Shown: positions 16,831-25,814 of the stretch, one piece after another
How the letters are laid out: each line of letters begins with the position of its first letter
How positions within the stretch are numbered: position 1 is the first letter of the stretch
Source: Gemmatimonadota bacterium
GTDB lineage: Bacteria > JAAXHH01
Assembly (NCBI GenBank): GCA_026706345.1
Contig: JAPOYX010000181.1
Coordinates: 1-64,000 of the forward strand
DNA: 64,000 nucleotides
Direction of reading: 5' to 3'
The notes under the pieces: model-generated
Told to the model about the DNA's origin: nothing
The model's input: the letters and a program-made list of their open reading frames with translations, nothing else
Databases searched by the model: none
Made by a program: the position numbers and the translations under genes

Positions 16831-17736
16831 TTACAACTGCTGTACGGGATTGGAAAGCACGCCGATCTCCGGCGACGAAATGACCACGATGTCGCCTTCC
16901 CGCAGGCCGAGGTCGTTCGGCACGATGATGCCCGTGCCCGTGGAGACGACCGTGCCCGACGGAATGAGATTATCCCGGTACAGATATTCGTTCAGTTCGT
17001 CAAAACTGCGCGCCAGCTGAGAGGTGTTGGCCTCCCCCTCGAAAACGACGGCGTCGTCCCGGAGAATCCGGCATCGGATGTCAATATCGTAAGGATCGTC
17101 GATCGCGTCCGCCGTGACGAGCGTAGGGCCGAGCGCGCAGCATCCCTGGTAGATCTTGGACTGGTTCAGATACAGGGGGTTTTCCTTCTCGATATCCCAG
17201 GCCGAAACATCGTTGCACAGGGTATAGCCCACGATTTCACCCTCGTCGCCCAGCACGTAGGCGAGTTCCGGCTCGGTGGCCGTAAACTTAGAATCGCCGC
17301 GTACGCAGATCGGCGCGTTGGGGCCCGAGCAGCGGGAGGCGGTGGCCTTGAAGAACGATTCCGGCCGGTCGGAGTTGTATACCTGGTCGTAGATGGTCTG
17401 TTGAGCGTCATCGTCCCTGAACTCGGCGCTGCGCTTGTAGGTCACGCCGAACCCCCACACTTCGGGAGAAAAAAGCGGTACCATCAGGTGCGGGAAGCCC
17501 ACGTCCGGCGCCACATCCAGCGATTCGTAGGTAAATCCCGCCAGTTGTCCGTCGTAGTCGTTCACTGCGCGATCGACCAGCGCCGCCAGGGAGAGGCGCG
17601 CCGCGCCGGCCACGTGCATCAACTCGTTGACGGTTTCCACTTCCGGCATGATCTCGGTAAGGTCGATGATATGATCGTCCTGGACGATGCCCACGCCGGA
17701 TTCCTGGCCGGGTTCGTAGAATTGAACCAGTCTCAT
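16831..17736 (-). CDS. Fumarylacetoacetate hydrolase family protein (AraD1-like)
   Basis: 301 residues of the FAH superfamily, whose members hydrate, isomerise or cleave 2-keto acids using a divalent metal. TEPELAYVLGDEGEIVGYTLCNDVSAWDIE carries the conserved E..E and D metal ligands, and ALGPTLVT follows. The C-terminus has the NLIPSGTVVSTGTGI segment. It resembles the 2-keto-3-deoxy-L-arabonate dehydratase-like subgroup. With a malate/tartrate-type dehydrogenase and a DapA-family lyase nearby, sugar-acid breakdown is a reasonable inference. GGGGAAA precedes ATG 17736; first gene of the leftward three-gene set. Confidence 0.85.
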   Translation of the reverse strand: MRLVQFYEPGQESGVGIVQDDHIIDLTEIMPEVETVNELMHVAGAARLSLAALVDRAVNDYDGQLAGFTYESLDVAPDVGFPHLMVPLFSPEVWGFGVTYKRSAEFRDDDAQQTIYDQVYNSDRPESFFKATASRCSGPNAPICVRGDSKFTATEPELAYVLGDEGEIVGYTLCNDVSAWDIEKENPLYLNQSKIYQGCCALGPTLVTADAIDDPYDIDIRCRILRDDAVVFEGEANTSQLARSFDELNEYLYRDNLIPSGTVVSTGTGIIVPNDLGLREGDIVVISSPEIGVLSNPVQQL

Positions 17737-17951
17737 GCGATTTCCCCGGATTGGATTGATGTGTTTCGACAGTTACATGCCCGACTCGAGCACAGGTAGA
17801 AGATAGAAGTCCGGGGACCGGTGTAAAGGGAATTCTCCCCGGCATTCGAAGGGTTAATGCTTGATTGGTGCAACACCGTCCGTTACAATAATTGTTGAAG
17901 TGTCGGCGCCGCGGCGGTGTATATTACAGCGTTTGCCGGCGGAGCCTCCAG

Positions 17952-17991
17952 TGCGTTACATAATGCAAGTCCAATGCGTCACATAATGCAA
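17952..17991. promoter_or_regulatory. Tandem imperfect palindromes, likely operator
   Basis: TGCGTTACATAATGCAA (17952-17968) and TGCGTCACATAATGCAA (17975-17991) differ at one base and repeat with a 23-base period. The first 16 bases of each are an imperfect palindrome (TGCRTTA..TAAYGCA). The pair ends 17 bases before the cytochrome start codon, so a dimeric regulator could bind here. Confidence 0.5.
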
Positions 17992-18008
17992 CAAGGAACA
18001 CGTACCTG

Positions 18009-18785
18009 GTGATTTACCTGATTCGGGCCGCCATCGTCCTGATCGTCATGCTGGCGGTCACCCTGCCTGCTGCCCGCGGTCAACGAACCCCCGACTCTCC
18101 CGTGACAAGCTGGCGCAAGCTCGATACGCGCATGACCGACAACTGCGCCCTCTGCCATCAGCGGCTGGGCGAACCCCTCGCGAAACCGGTGGCGGAATGG
18201 CAGGGCAGCATACACGCCTGGCGCGGCGTCTTCTGCGACACCTGCCACGGAGGCGATCCCACCAGCACCATTCTCACGGTGGCCATGGGAGAGCAGAACG
18301 GGTTCATGGACGCGCCGCTGCCCGAGGCCATTCCGGAGGACTGCGGGCGCTGCCACCCGGAGGCGCTGGAAAGCTTCTGGGAAAGCGCCCATGGGGACCT
18401 GTTCGAAGCCAATGACTTCGAACCCGGCTGCGTCACCTGCCACAACAGCCACGACGTCCGGGAGGTCCATATCGACATGGTGTCTATGACCGCGCCCTGC
18501 GGCGAATGCCACGACCAGGATTATATCGACGAGGTCCGTATCCCGCTGGAAGATACCGACACGCGGATCAACGCATTGCACGCCCAGATCCTCGCCATCC
18601 CCAGGGACAACCCCAACGCGCCTTATCTCCGAAACCGCCTCCTGCGCGTCCGTCAGCAGTTCCGCGGCCTGGCGCACTACCTGGCCACCAATACGATCGT
18701 CACCAAAAGACAGGGTATCGACCGGGAGCTCGATTACATCGAATTCATGCTCCATTTCGACGACAGCACGGTCGAAGGAAAGTAG
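18009..18785 (+). CDS. Pentaheme periplasmic c-type cytochrome
   Basis: 258 residues with five CxxCH heme-binding motifs at 46-50 (CALCH), 76-80 (CDTCH), 112-116 (CGRCH), 141-145 (CVTCH) and 164-168 (CGECH). An N-terminal hydrophobic segment (residues 3-23, ending AARGQ) directs export. The spacing resembles NapC/NirT- and DmsE-like small multiheme proteins, but I cannot name a partner. The last 90 residues are helical and heme-free. The GTG start at 18009 is preceded by AAGGA. It stands alone, with the tandem palindrome immediately upstream and direct repeats downstream. Electron transfer in the periplasm is firm; the terminal acceptor is unknown. Confidence 0.88.
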   Translation: MIYLIRAAIVLIVMLAVTLPAARGQRTPDSPVTSWRKLDTRMTDNCALCHQRLGEPLAKPVAEWQGSIHAWRGVFCDTCHGGDPTSTILTVAMGEQNGFMDAPLPEAIPEDCGRCHPEALESFWESAHGDLFEANDFEPGCVTCHNSHDVREVHIDMVSMTAPCGECHDQDYIDEVRIPLEDTDTRINALHAQILAIPRDNPNAPYLRNRLLRVRQQFRGLAHYLATNTIVTKRQGIDRELDYIEFMLHFDDSTVEGK

Positions 18786-18831
18786 CCGAAGTCCGTAACC
18801 TGTCTCCCCCATTCCCCCGTGACCGGCCAGG

Positions 18832-18895
18832 CCGGGAGTTCGGTCAACACCGCCAGAGAGCGAACCGGTCCGGGAGTTCGGCCAACGCCGCCAGA
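18832..18895. repeat. Pair of 26-base direct repeats
   Basis: The 26 bases starting CCGGGAGTTCGG at 18832-18857 recur at 18870-18895 with two differences; period 38 bases. They lie between the cytochrome gene and the tRNA promoter, outside any gene I support. Confidence 0.6.
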
Positions 18896-18959
18896 ACGCG
18901 GGCCGTGCCGGATACGCGTGATTAGTCGGGCGATGCGGCGATTCCCGAGGTTATTTCTA

Positions 18960-18988
18960 TTGACATTCAGGGTGTGCGCCGCTAATTT
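18960..18988 (+). promoter_or_regulatory. Promoter of tRNA-Phe
   Basis: TTGACA (18960-18965), 17-base spacer, TAATTT (18983-18988). Transcription would begin about 18 bases before the mature 5' end. Confidence 0.65.
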
Positions 18989-19012
18989 TGACAGGCTTTG
19001 CAAAGCAAGGCT

Positions 19013-19085
19013 GCCGAGGTAGCTCAGGCGGTAGAGCAGTGGACTGAAAATCCATGTGTCGACAGTTCGACTCTGTCCCTCGGCA
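19013..19085 (+). tRNA. tRNA-Phe (GAA)
   Basis: Full cloverleaf of 73 bases. The acceptor stem GCCGAGG (19013-19019) pairs with CCTCGGC (19078-19084). The D arm is GCTC/GAGC, and the anticodon stem GTGGA/TCCAT has loop CTGAAAA with anticodon GAA at 19046-19048. The T arm is GACAG-TTCGACT-CTGTC. The discriminator is A19085 and CCA is not encoded. Standard tRNA-Phe for UUC/UUU codons. Confidence 0.96.
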
Positions 19086-19384
19086 CTATCCATAGTACAA
19101 AGAATCTCCAGCATTGTAACCGGCCGGTAAGCCAGCCTGACCCGGCGAACCGCATCCGTCTGCGCGCCGAAGCCGGTCGACTCCCATCGCGGTGACAACA
19201 GCTCTCCCAAACGCCGCGGGACCTGAAACCTTCTTCCACTGCAACCTTTCTCCAGCCGGTCGAGTCGAAACTATCGACATCAGCTTTCAAGTACGGCCGA
19301 TCGCGCACGTCGAAAGCATACCCGGTCATTCAATGACGAGCCCGTTCAACCCGTAGCCCACCTACGCTGGAGTACAATACGATC
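19086..19384. other. Spacer between tRNA-Phe and permease gene
   Basis: 299 bases in which I see no gene, integrase, or repeated copy of the tRNA 3' end. Only a TACAAT box next to the following start codon (19373-19378) stands out. Confidence 0.4.
19373..19378 (+). promoter_or_regulatory. Candidate -10 box abutting the permease start
   Basis: TACAAT ends six bases before ATG 19385; the predicted transcript would start at the start codon. No convincing -35 box and no ribosome-binding site. Confidence 0.25.
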
Positions 19385-21805
19385 ATGTTCCGGAACTATC
19401 TCACGATAGTCTATCGTAACACCTTGCGCCACAAGGGATACGCCGCAATCAACGTCCTGGGTCTCGCCATCGGGATGACATGTTGCATCCTGATCCTGCT
19501 GTACATTCAGGACGAACTCGGTTATGACCGATATGCGTCGCGTCACGACCGGATCTACCGGCTCGCCATGTCGATCAAAACCGTGGACAGGGCGGAAACC
19601 CGAACCGCACGGAGCCCGACGGCATGGGGCTGGATGCTGACCGACGCTTTCCCGGAAGTCGAAGGATTCACCCGCTTAAAAACCCCGCTGGTCTCCTGGC
19701 AGGTCACCTACGTGGAAGGCAACAAACGGTTCAACGAACCGGGTTTCTACTTCGCGGATCCAGGCATACTGGATTTGTTCGAATTCAGACTGATACGCGG
19801 CGACGCGAACACGGCCCTGAACGCCCCCAATACCGTGGTTCTGACCGAAACCACGGCGACCCGGTACTTCGGAAGCGACGAAGCCCTGGGCAAGGTGATC
19901 CGGCTCGATAACACCTACGACCTGACCGTTACGGGCGTAATGGAAGACGTGCCGCGCAATTCCCATATGACCTTCGGCTTCCTGGGGTCCTTCGAAACAC
20001 TCAACGTCAACCCCATCTACGGAGGAACGGATTACGGAAGGAACACGCAGAACTTCGTGCCGGACCTGTATACCTATCTCCTGCTTGCCGACGGTTACCC
20101 GCCCGAGTCTCTCGATCCGAAACTTGCGGAGTTCATCGAATCGCGCTACGGGCCGGTCCTGAATCAGCTCAACGCCCAACTCGAAGCCGTCCTTCAGCCG
20201 TTGACCAGCATTCACCTGCATTCGGACCTCGACGGGGAACTGGGCACGAACAGCGATATCGCCTATATCTACATCTTCTCGGCCGTCGCGTTCTTTCTCC
20301 TGTTGATCGCCTGCATCAATTTCATGAACCTGGCGACGGCCCGCTCCGCCGGCCGGGCCCGGGAAGTAGGCATCCGCAAGGTACTGGGGGCGTTCCGCGT
20401 TCAGTTGATTGGTCAGTTCATGGGCGAATCCACGATCATGGCGGTGCTTTCCCTGGTCGTGGCCACGGGCCTGGTCTATGCGTTTCTCCCCGCGTTCAAC
20501 GCCCTGGCCGGCAAGGACCTGGTCTTTGCCTTCGACGATATCAGTATGGCATTCGGCCTGATCGGGATCGTGGCGCTGGCCGGCGCGCTGGCCGGCAGCT
20601 ACCCGGCGCTGTTCCTGTCTTCGTTCCAGCCTGTCTCCGTGCTGAAGGGCTCCTCCCGGGCGGGCGCGGTGAATACGAACCTGCGGAAGATACTGGTCGT
20701 GCTGCAATTCGTGATATCGGTCGTGTTCATCATCGGCACGGGCGTAGTGGCGGACCAGATGCGGTTCGTGCAGGATAAGCACCTGGGGTTCGACAAAGCA
20801 CAGCTGGTGGTCATGCCCCTCGGAGATCCGAGGCAGCGCCTGATATACAACGCCTACAAGGACAAGATCGCCCACTCCCCCAACGTTCTAGGCGTTACGG
20901 TGGCAAACGAAATGCCGGGCGGCCTGGTGAACGACATCCTCTTTACCCCGGACGGCGCCCCGGACGAGGAACTGGTCCGCATCAACAACATGTGGATCGA
21001 TCACGACTTCATCCGCACGATGGGCATCGAACTCACGGCGGGACGGGATTTTTCCAGATCCTTCCCCACGGATACGCTGCAGGCGTTCGTCATCAACGAG
21101 GCCGCCGTGAACTGGCTCGGCTGGGAAGGCGCTCCGCTCGACAAGAAAATCCGCCTGGGGAACTTCAAGGACGGCCGGGTCATCGGTGTCGTAAGGGACT
21201 TCCACGTGCGGTCGCTGCACAGCGGCATCGAACCGATGATGCTGCAGCTGGCGCCCGGCCCGGACCCGCTCCACTATCTCGCCATACGGATTGCCCCGGA
21301 TGACGTGGCCGGAACGATGGGATTCCTGGAAAGCAACTGGCGCGAGATCTATCCGGATGATTCGTTCACGTATTCGTTTCTTGACGAGGACTTCAACCGC
21401 CTGTATCAGAATGAAGCGCGGCAGGGGCGCATCTTCCGAAGTTTCTCCATCCTGGCCGTTTTCATCGCGTGCCTTGGTCTGCTGGGGCTGGCCTCCTTCA
21501 CGGCGGAGCAGCGAACCCGGGAAATCGGCGTGCGGAAAGTGCTGGGCGCATCCGTTTCCAGCATCGTCGCGCTGCTTTCGAAAGAGTACGTCAGACTGGT
21601 CGTGTACGCGAACCTCATTGCCTGGCCCATCGCTTATTTCATGATGAGCGACTGGCTCGACGGCTTCGCTTACAGTACGGACCTTTCGCTCGGGATCTTC
21701 GTACTGGCGGCGGCACTGGCCATAACCGTCACGATGCTTACGGTAAGCTACAGAGCCGTCGGCGCCGCCCATACCGATCCCGTGGACGCGCTGCAGCACG
21801 AGTGA
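19385..21805 (+). CDS. FtsX/MacB-type ABC transporter permease
   Basis: 806 residues. The N-terminus (FRNYLTIVYRNTLRHKGYAAINVLGLAIGMTCC, residues 2-34) is the usual start of these inner-membrane permeases. It is followed by a large periplasmic MacB-type domain, an FtsX segment (about 295-415), a second membrane segment, another soluble domain, and a C-terminal FtsX segment (ARQGRIFRSFSILAVFIACLGLLGLASFT, then REIGVRKVLGASVSSIV). Eight membrane passes, typical of the two-half permeases. Such proteins work with a cytoplasmic ATPase on envelope export or signalling; no ATPase is adjacent. ATG 19385 has no ribosome-binding site. Confidence 0.88.
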   Translation: MFRNYLTIVYRNTLRHKGYAAINVLGLAIGMTCCILILLYIQDELGYDRYASRHDRIYRLAMSIKTVDRAETRTARSPTAWGWMLTDAFPEVEGFTRLKTPLVSWQVTYVEGNKRFNEPGFYFADPGILDLFEFRLIRGDANTALNAPNTVVLTETTATRYFGSDEALGKVIRLDNTYDLTVTGVMEDVPRNSHMTFGFLGSFETLNVNPIYGGTDYGRNTQNFVPDLYTYLLLADGYPPESLDPKLAEFIESRYGPVLNQLNAQLEAVLQPLTSIHLHSDLDGELGTNSDIAYIYIFSAVAFFLLLIACINFMNLATARSAGRAREVGIRKVLGAFRVQLIGQFMGESTIMAVLSLVVATGLVYAFLPAFNALAGKDLVFAFDDISMAFGLIGIVALAGALAGSYPALFLSSFQPVSVLKGSSRAGAVNTNLRKILVVLQFVISVVFIIGTGVVADQMRFVQDKHLGFDKAQLVVMPLGDPRQRLIYNAYKDKIAHSPNVLGVTVANEMPGGLVNDILFTPDGAPDEELVRINNMWIDHDFIRTMGIELTAGRDFSRSFPTDTLQAFVINEAAVNWLGWEGAPLDKKIRLGNFKDGRVIGVVRDFHVRSLHSGIEPMMLQLAPGPDPLHYLAIRIAPDDVAGTMGFLESNWREIYPDDSFTYSFLDEDFNRLYQNEARQGRIFRSFSILAVFIACLGLLGLASFTAEQRTREIGVRKVLGASVSSIVALLSKEYVRLVVYANLIAWPIAYFMMSDWLDGFAYSTDLSLGIFVLAAALAITVTMLTVSYRAVGAAHTDPVDALQHE

Positions 21806-21835
21806 ACCGTCGCCGTCTCCGCGTCAATTTCAGGT

Positions 21836-21864
21836 TTGACGGCCTTCCCGTTCAATTGTAGATT
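21836..21864 (+). promoter_or_regulatory. Promoter of dioxygenase-HEAT gene
   Basis: TTGACG (21836-21841), 17-base spacer, TAGATT (21859-21864). Leader of about 110 bases to GTG 21984. Confidence 0.45.
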
Positions 21865-21983
21865 CCATCGACTCGAAGAAATTCATCGGGCGGGTATCGT
21901 CGCAGTACCATGCGACCATAACGTCGGACATCGCGGCACATCACGCGAGAATTTGAAGCCGCACGGGAAAGACAGCGCTGATC

Positions 21984-23909
21984 GTGGCTACGAAAACCTA
22001 TGCTTCGCTGCCTTACACCGAACCAGCCAACCTTGTCCGGGATTTCGCCAGCCGCGGCATTGTCGCCCTTCCGCCGGAAGGCCTCGGCATCCCCGAAGAG
22101 ATACATCATCGAATATACAGCCAGGAAAAGCAGGCCTACCTGGCCAGAAAGCCGGTGACGCCCGGCGGCATACCGGACGTTCTCAAGGTCATCAACGCCC
22201 CGGGCGTGGTCGATGCCTGCAACCGGATCGTGGGCCGCAACTGGGCCATTGTGCCCTTTACCCACAATGCCTCCTTCGCGAGCGGTGCCCGGGACCAGCA
22301 CTGGCACAAGGACGACAACGGGCCCTACAACGCCCGCAAGCAGCGCCACCACCAAGCCGTGCAAATCGAAATGCTGTACTATCCCCAGGACGTGACCGAA
22401 GTCATGGGGCCCACGGCCACCATACCCTATTCCCACTACTGGACCTTCAATCACGAAGAAAACCACGACAACTTCGCCGGCGCCGACCACCTGGATTTCG
22501 AATACCAGATCAGTGGCCTGGAAGGCGTCCCGGTCAGCGGTCCCGATTCCGAATACGACTGGGAAGATGTCGTCAATCGGCGAACGGCCCATGACGTCCG
22601 GATGAGGGAAGCGGTAACCAACACCCGGTGGCCGCTGGTAGCGCCCTTTGAAGCGGCGCCGCTGCGGGCGGGGAGCGTACTGTTCTATTCCCACAACACG
22701 TTCCACCGGGGGAATCACCGGAGAGACGACTGGCGCCTGTGGGATGATCATCCCCGCTTCATGTGGCGATTCTGGATCTATCGGACCACCGAACCGGACG
22801 GGGTCGCTGGGAGTGAGCCCGAAGAAATCGCCTGGCGCGATCTAGGTGTCGATCCCCTGACCGGGGTTGACCTGCGGGAGGCGGACGACGACACGATCGT
22901 GGTCTGGCGCTATCATAGTCACTGGATGCGGACGGGGCGGACGCCGCCGCCACGGCCTGAAACCAGCGCGCTCTCCTCGACGGAACGCGATGCCGACGCA
23001 CGGGACCTGCACGAACAGTTGCACGCGGCGGGGGACGAAGCGGAGCCCCGGCGCATCGGCGCCGCCTACAAGTTCGCCTCGCTCGGGGACGACGCCCTGG
23101 CCGTGAAGCATCTCGGGGCAGCGCTCTACAGCCACCGGGAAAGCGTCCGCCGGGCGGCGACGTACGGCCTGGTCGCCGTCGGCGAGCAGGCCACGGATAC
23201 CTTCCTTGAAGCCACGGCCTCTCCCGTCAAATGGGTAAGGAAGGCGGGGGTTTACGGTTTGGGTGACTGCGCGCCGCTCACCGGCGAAGTATTGGAATCC
23301 GCCGCTTCGCTCCTCCATCATGATCCCTCTGTTTACGTCCGCGCCGTTGCCGCGGGTACTCTGGGGTGCCTGGGACGCCGCGCCGCGGGGACGGGTAATG
23401 GCGTTGCCCTGATCCCGGACTGTCTCGAAGCGCTCATCCTCAGCCTCGAACGGGAGGAGAACCGGCTAAGCATGGATCTGGCCCAGAAGCGGAGCATCAA
23501 GTTTGCGCGGCCCACCGACGAGTGCGACGTCTGCGAAGGAAACGGCGTCGATATGGGGCTGGACCGATTCGAGCCGGTGCGATCGGCGGTACGGGAGAAC
23601 GCCCTCTGGTCCATGGTCATCCTCTGTTCCCACGGAGCTCACCTGGCGGGCAACGCCCTTGATGCCACGATCAATGTCCTGATCACGGTAGTGCGCTGCG
23701 ACAAAAACGTCATCTGCGTGGGACTGGCGATGGATGCCCTCGGTCGCCTGGCGAACCTGGAAACCCGTGAGCCGGCACCCGCCTCCCTCGAGCGACTGCG
23801 GGCAGGCCTGCTTGAGGTTCTCGGCGACTCCCCGATCCGGTGCTGGGAGTCCCTTGTCCGCGGCGGTCTGAGTACGGAGCATCTTTCCACGTGCTCCGAA
23901 GCCGGCTAG
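21984..23909 (+). CDS. Phytanoyl-CoA dioxygenase-like protein fused to HEAT repeats
   Basis: 641 residues. The first 300 form a PhyH-type Fe(II)/2-oxoglutarate dioxygenase. HWHKDD gives the His-x-Asp ligands, FYSHNTFHRGNHRRDD the distal His, and MWRFWIYRT the closing strand. Residues about 345-630 are HEAT-like helical repeats (RIGAAYKFASLGDDALAVKHLGAAL, SVRRAATYGLVAVGEQ, PSVYVRAVAAGTLGCLG) with a CDVC motif. The substrate of the oxygenase is unknown; the repeats suggest a partner-binding role. The GTG start at 21984 follows GGGAAAG. It is flanked by the FtsX-type permease and an ABC exporter but spaced from both. The fusion is the notable point. Confidence 0.85.
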   Translation: MATKTYASLPYTEPANLVRDFASRGIVALPPEGLGIPEEIHHRIYSQEKQAYLARKPVTPGGIPDVLKVINAPGVVDACNRIVGRNWAIVPFTHNASFASGARDQHWHKDDNGPYNARKQRHHQAVQIEMLYYPQDVTEVMGPTATIPYSHYWTFNHEENHDNFAGADHLDFEYQISGLEGVPVSGPDSEYDWEDVVNRRTAHDVRMREAVTNTRWPLVAPFEAAPLRAGSVLFYSHNTFHRGNHRRDDWRLWDDHPRFMWRFWIYRTTEPDGVAGSEPEEIAWRDLGVDPLTGVDLREADDDTIVVWRYHSHWMRTGRTPPPRPETSALSSTERDADARDLHEQLHAAGDEAEPRRIGAAYKFASLGDDALAVKHLGAALYSHRESVRRAATYGLVAVGEQATDTFLEATASPVKWVRKAGVYGLGDCAPLTGEVLESAASLLHHDPSVYVRAVAAGTLGCLGRRAAGTGNGVALIPDCLEALILSLEREENRLSMDLAQKRSIKFARPTDECDVCEGNGVDMGLDRFEPVRSAVRENALWSMVILCSHGAHLAGNALDATINVLITVVRCDKNVICVGLAMDALGRLANLETREPAPASLERLRAGLLEVLGDSPIRCWESLVRGGLSTEHLSTCSEAG

Positions 23910-23998
23910 CCCGGCCCTCCCATTTCCGTACAGCCATGTGCGCAGCGTACCGTACGTCCTGGACCGTACAGCGCTTAAAGCCACATGTTACCGAGGTG

Positions 23999-24991
23999 AT
24001 GACCGTGCCGCATATCCTCGTCGATGACATCGTCAAGACCTTCCGTATCGCCCAGCGCCGGTCCGGGCTCTGGGGCGCCTTCCAGGGCGTCCTTCGCCGT
24101 GAATACCGGACGATCAAGGCCCTTGACCGCGTCTCCTTCGAACTGGCGCAGGGAGAACTGGTGGGCTATATCGGTCCTAACGGGGCGGGCAAGTCCACCA
24201 CGGTAAAAGTCCTCTCCGGCATCCTGGTGCCCGATTCGGGTCAGTGCGCGATCGACGGACGCATCCCGTGGAGGGACCGGATCGCCAACGCGGCCAACAT
24301 CGGCGTGGTGTTCGGCCAGCGGACCCAGTTGTGGTGGGACCTGCCCGTGATCGAATCCTTCGACCTGCTTCGGGATATCTACAGGGTTGGCGGAAGGGAA
24401 TACGAACAGGCCAGGGATGAACTCGCGTCGCTCATGGACCTGGAACCCCTGTACGATGTCCCGGTACGCCAACTCAGTCTCGGGCAACGCATGCGGTGCG
24501 ACCTGGCCGCGGCCCTCCTGCACGCACCTTCGGTGCTTTTCCTTGACGAGCCCACCATCGGCCTGGATGCCGTTTCGAAGCTCGCTGTACGGGATTTCAT
24601 CAAGCGACTGAACCGGGAACGGGGCGTTACCGTCGTGCTGACCACCCACGACATGGACGATATCGAGGCCTTGTGCGAACGGGTGATGGTGATCGGTCAC
24701 GGTCGCATCCTGTCCGACAGCACACTGAACGACCTGCGCGCCCGGGTGACCCGGGAGCGTCGTCTCATCATCGATCTGCTTGACGATGGCCGGAAGATTG
24801 AGGATCCGGACGTTACCTTCATCTCGCGAAGCGGAAACCGCGTCCACCTGCAGTTCGATCCGGACCGTGTGCAGACTGCGGCCCTGGTCAGCCGGATTAC
24901 GGCGAAGTACAGCATCAAGGATCTCTACGTCGAGAATCCCCCGATCGAGGAGATCATTTCCCGGTTGTACGACGATCACGAACTCCGTTGA
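23999..24991 (+). CDS. ABC-2 exporter ATP-binding protein
   Basis: 330-residue ATPase. Walker A GPNGAGKST (59-67), signature LSLGQ (159-163), Walker B VLFLDE (179-184) and the switch His in LTTHDMDD are intact. It belongs to the drug/lipid-exporter group (DrrA/YadG-like) and is followed by two DUF990-type permeases, the usual three-gene arrangement. It would energise export across the inner membrane. ATG 23999 is used, but GAGGTG sits so close to it that GTG 24005 may be the real start. The C-terminal part (about 235-330) is the extra domain common in this group. Confidence 0.9.
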   Translation: MTVPHILVDDIVKTFRIAQRRSGLWGAFQGVLRREYRTIKALDRVSFELAQGELVGYIGPNGAGKSTTVKVLSGILVPDSGQCAIDGRIPWRDRIANAANIGVVFGQRTQLWWDLPVIESFDLLRDIYRVGGREYEQARDELASLMDLEPLYDVPVRQLSLGQRMRCDLAAALLHAPSVLFLDEPTIGLDAVSKLAVRDFIKRLNRERGVTVVLTTHDMDDIEALCERVMVIGHGRILSDSTLNDLRARVTRERRLIIDLLDDGRKIEDPDVTFISRSGNRVHLQFDPDRVQTAALVSRITAKYSIKDLYVENPPIEEIISRLYDDHELR

Positions 24992-25004
24992 AATCAGAAC
25001 AGGT

Positions 25005-25811
25005 ATGATCCAGCCGTTCATCCTCCCATACACCGCCGTGCTGTCCGCCCGGTTCCGCATGATCCTCCAGTACCGGGCCGCGGCCATTGCCGGGTTCGTC
25101 ACGCAGATCGGCTGGGGCGCGATCCGCGTCATGGCCATGGAAGCGTTCTACCGGTCCACGAACGCCCCCCAGCCCATGCACCTCGAGGACGTGGTGACCT
25201 ATGTATGGCTGGGCCAGGCGCTGCTCGGCCTGCTGCCGTGGAATCCCGACACGGAAATCCGCGCCATGGTGCGTTCGGGTACCGTGGCCTATGAACTCGT
25301 CCGGCCGGTAAACCTCTACACGTACTGGTTTTCCCGGTCGCTGGCATTCCGGATCGCGCCGACGTTCATGCGTTCCATCCCGCTTGCGATCCTCGCGTTG
25401 CTGTTTTTCGGGATGCAGGCTCCCACCTCGCCCGAAGCCCTGGTTTTCTGGCTTGCGGCGACCCTCGGCGCGGTACTGCTCAGTACGGCCCTTACCGTGA
25501 TCCTGTCCATCACGCTGATGTGGACGATTTCAGGGGAAGGCGTGGCCTTTCTGGTTTCACCGGTCATCTATCTGTTGGCGGGGATGGTCATCCCCCTACC
25601 GCTCTTCCCCGACTGGGCGCAGCGCATACTCGAAATCCTGCCGTTCCGCGGTATCTGCGACGCGCCGTTCAGGCTGTACATGGGCCATATCCCGGTCACG
25701 GAAGCCTGGGCCGTGCTTGTTCACCAGCTGGTCTGGATCGTTATCCTGGTCGCATTCGGCGCGTGGTTGCTCTCGAGAGCAACCCGCCGGCTGGTCGTTC
25801 AGGGGGGTTGA
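25005..25811 (+). CDS. ABC-2 type permease (DUF990-like), first subunit
   Basis: 268 residues with about six membrane segments and little else, starting MIQPFILPYTAVLSARFRM. The pattern (RAMVRSGTVAYELVRPVNLY after the second segment) is typical of the DUF990 / ABC2_membrane_6 family, which works as a heterodimer with a second copy. It starts 13 bases after the ATPase stop. A longer open frame upstream only overlaps the ATPase gene. The transported substrate is unknown. Confidence 0.88.
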   Translation: MIQPFILPYTAVLSARFRMILQYRAAAIAGFVTQIGWGAIRVMAMEAFYRSTNAPQPMHLEDVVTYVWLGQALLGLLPWNPDTEIRAMVRSGTVAYELVRPVNLYTYWFSRSLAFRIAPTFMRSIPLAILALLFFGMQAPTSPEALVFWLAATLGAVLLSTALTVILSITLMWTISGEGVAFLVSPVIYLLAGMVIPLPLFPDWAQRILEILPFRGICDAPFRLYMGHIPVTEAWAVLVHQLVWIVILVAFGAWLLSRATRRLVVQGG

Positions 25812-25814
25812 GGC

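Noticed and set aside
19013-19384. tRNA-Phe as an integration site for a mobile element.
   Set aside because: No integrase and no second copy of the tRNA 3' end was seen in the following DNA.
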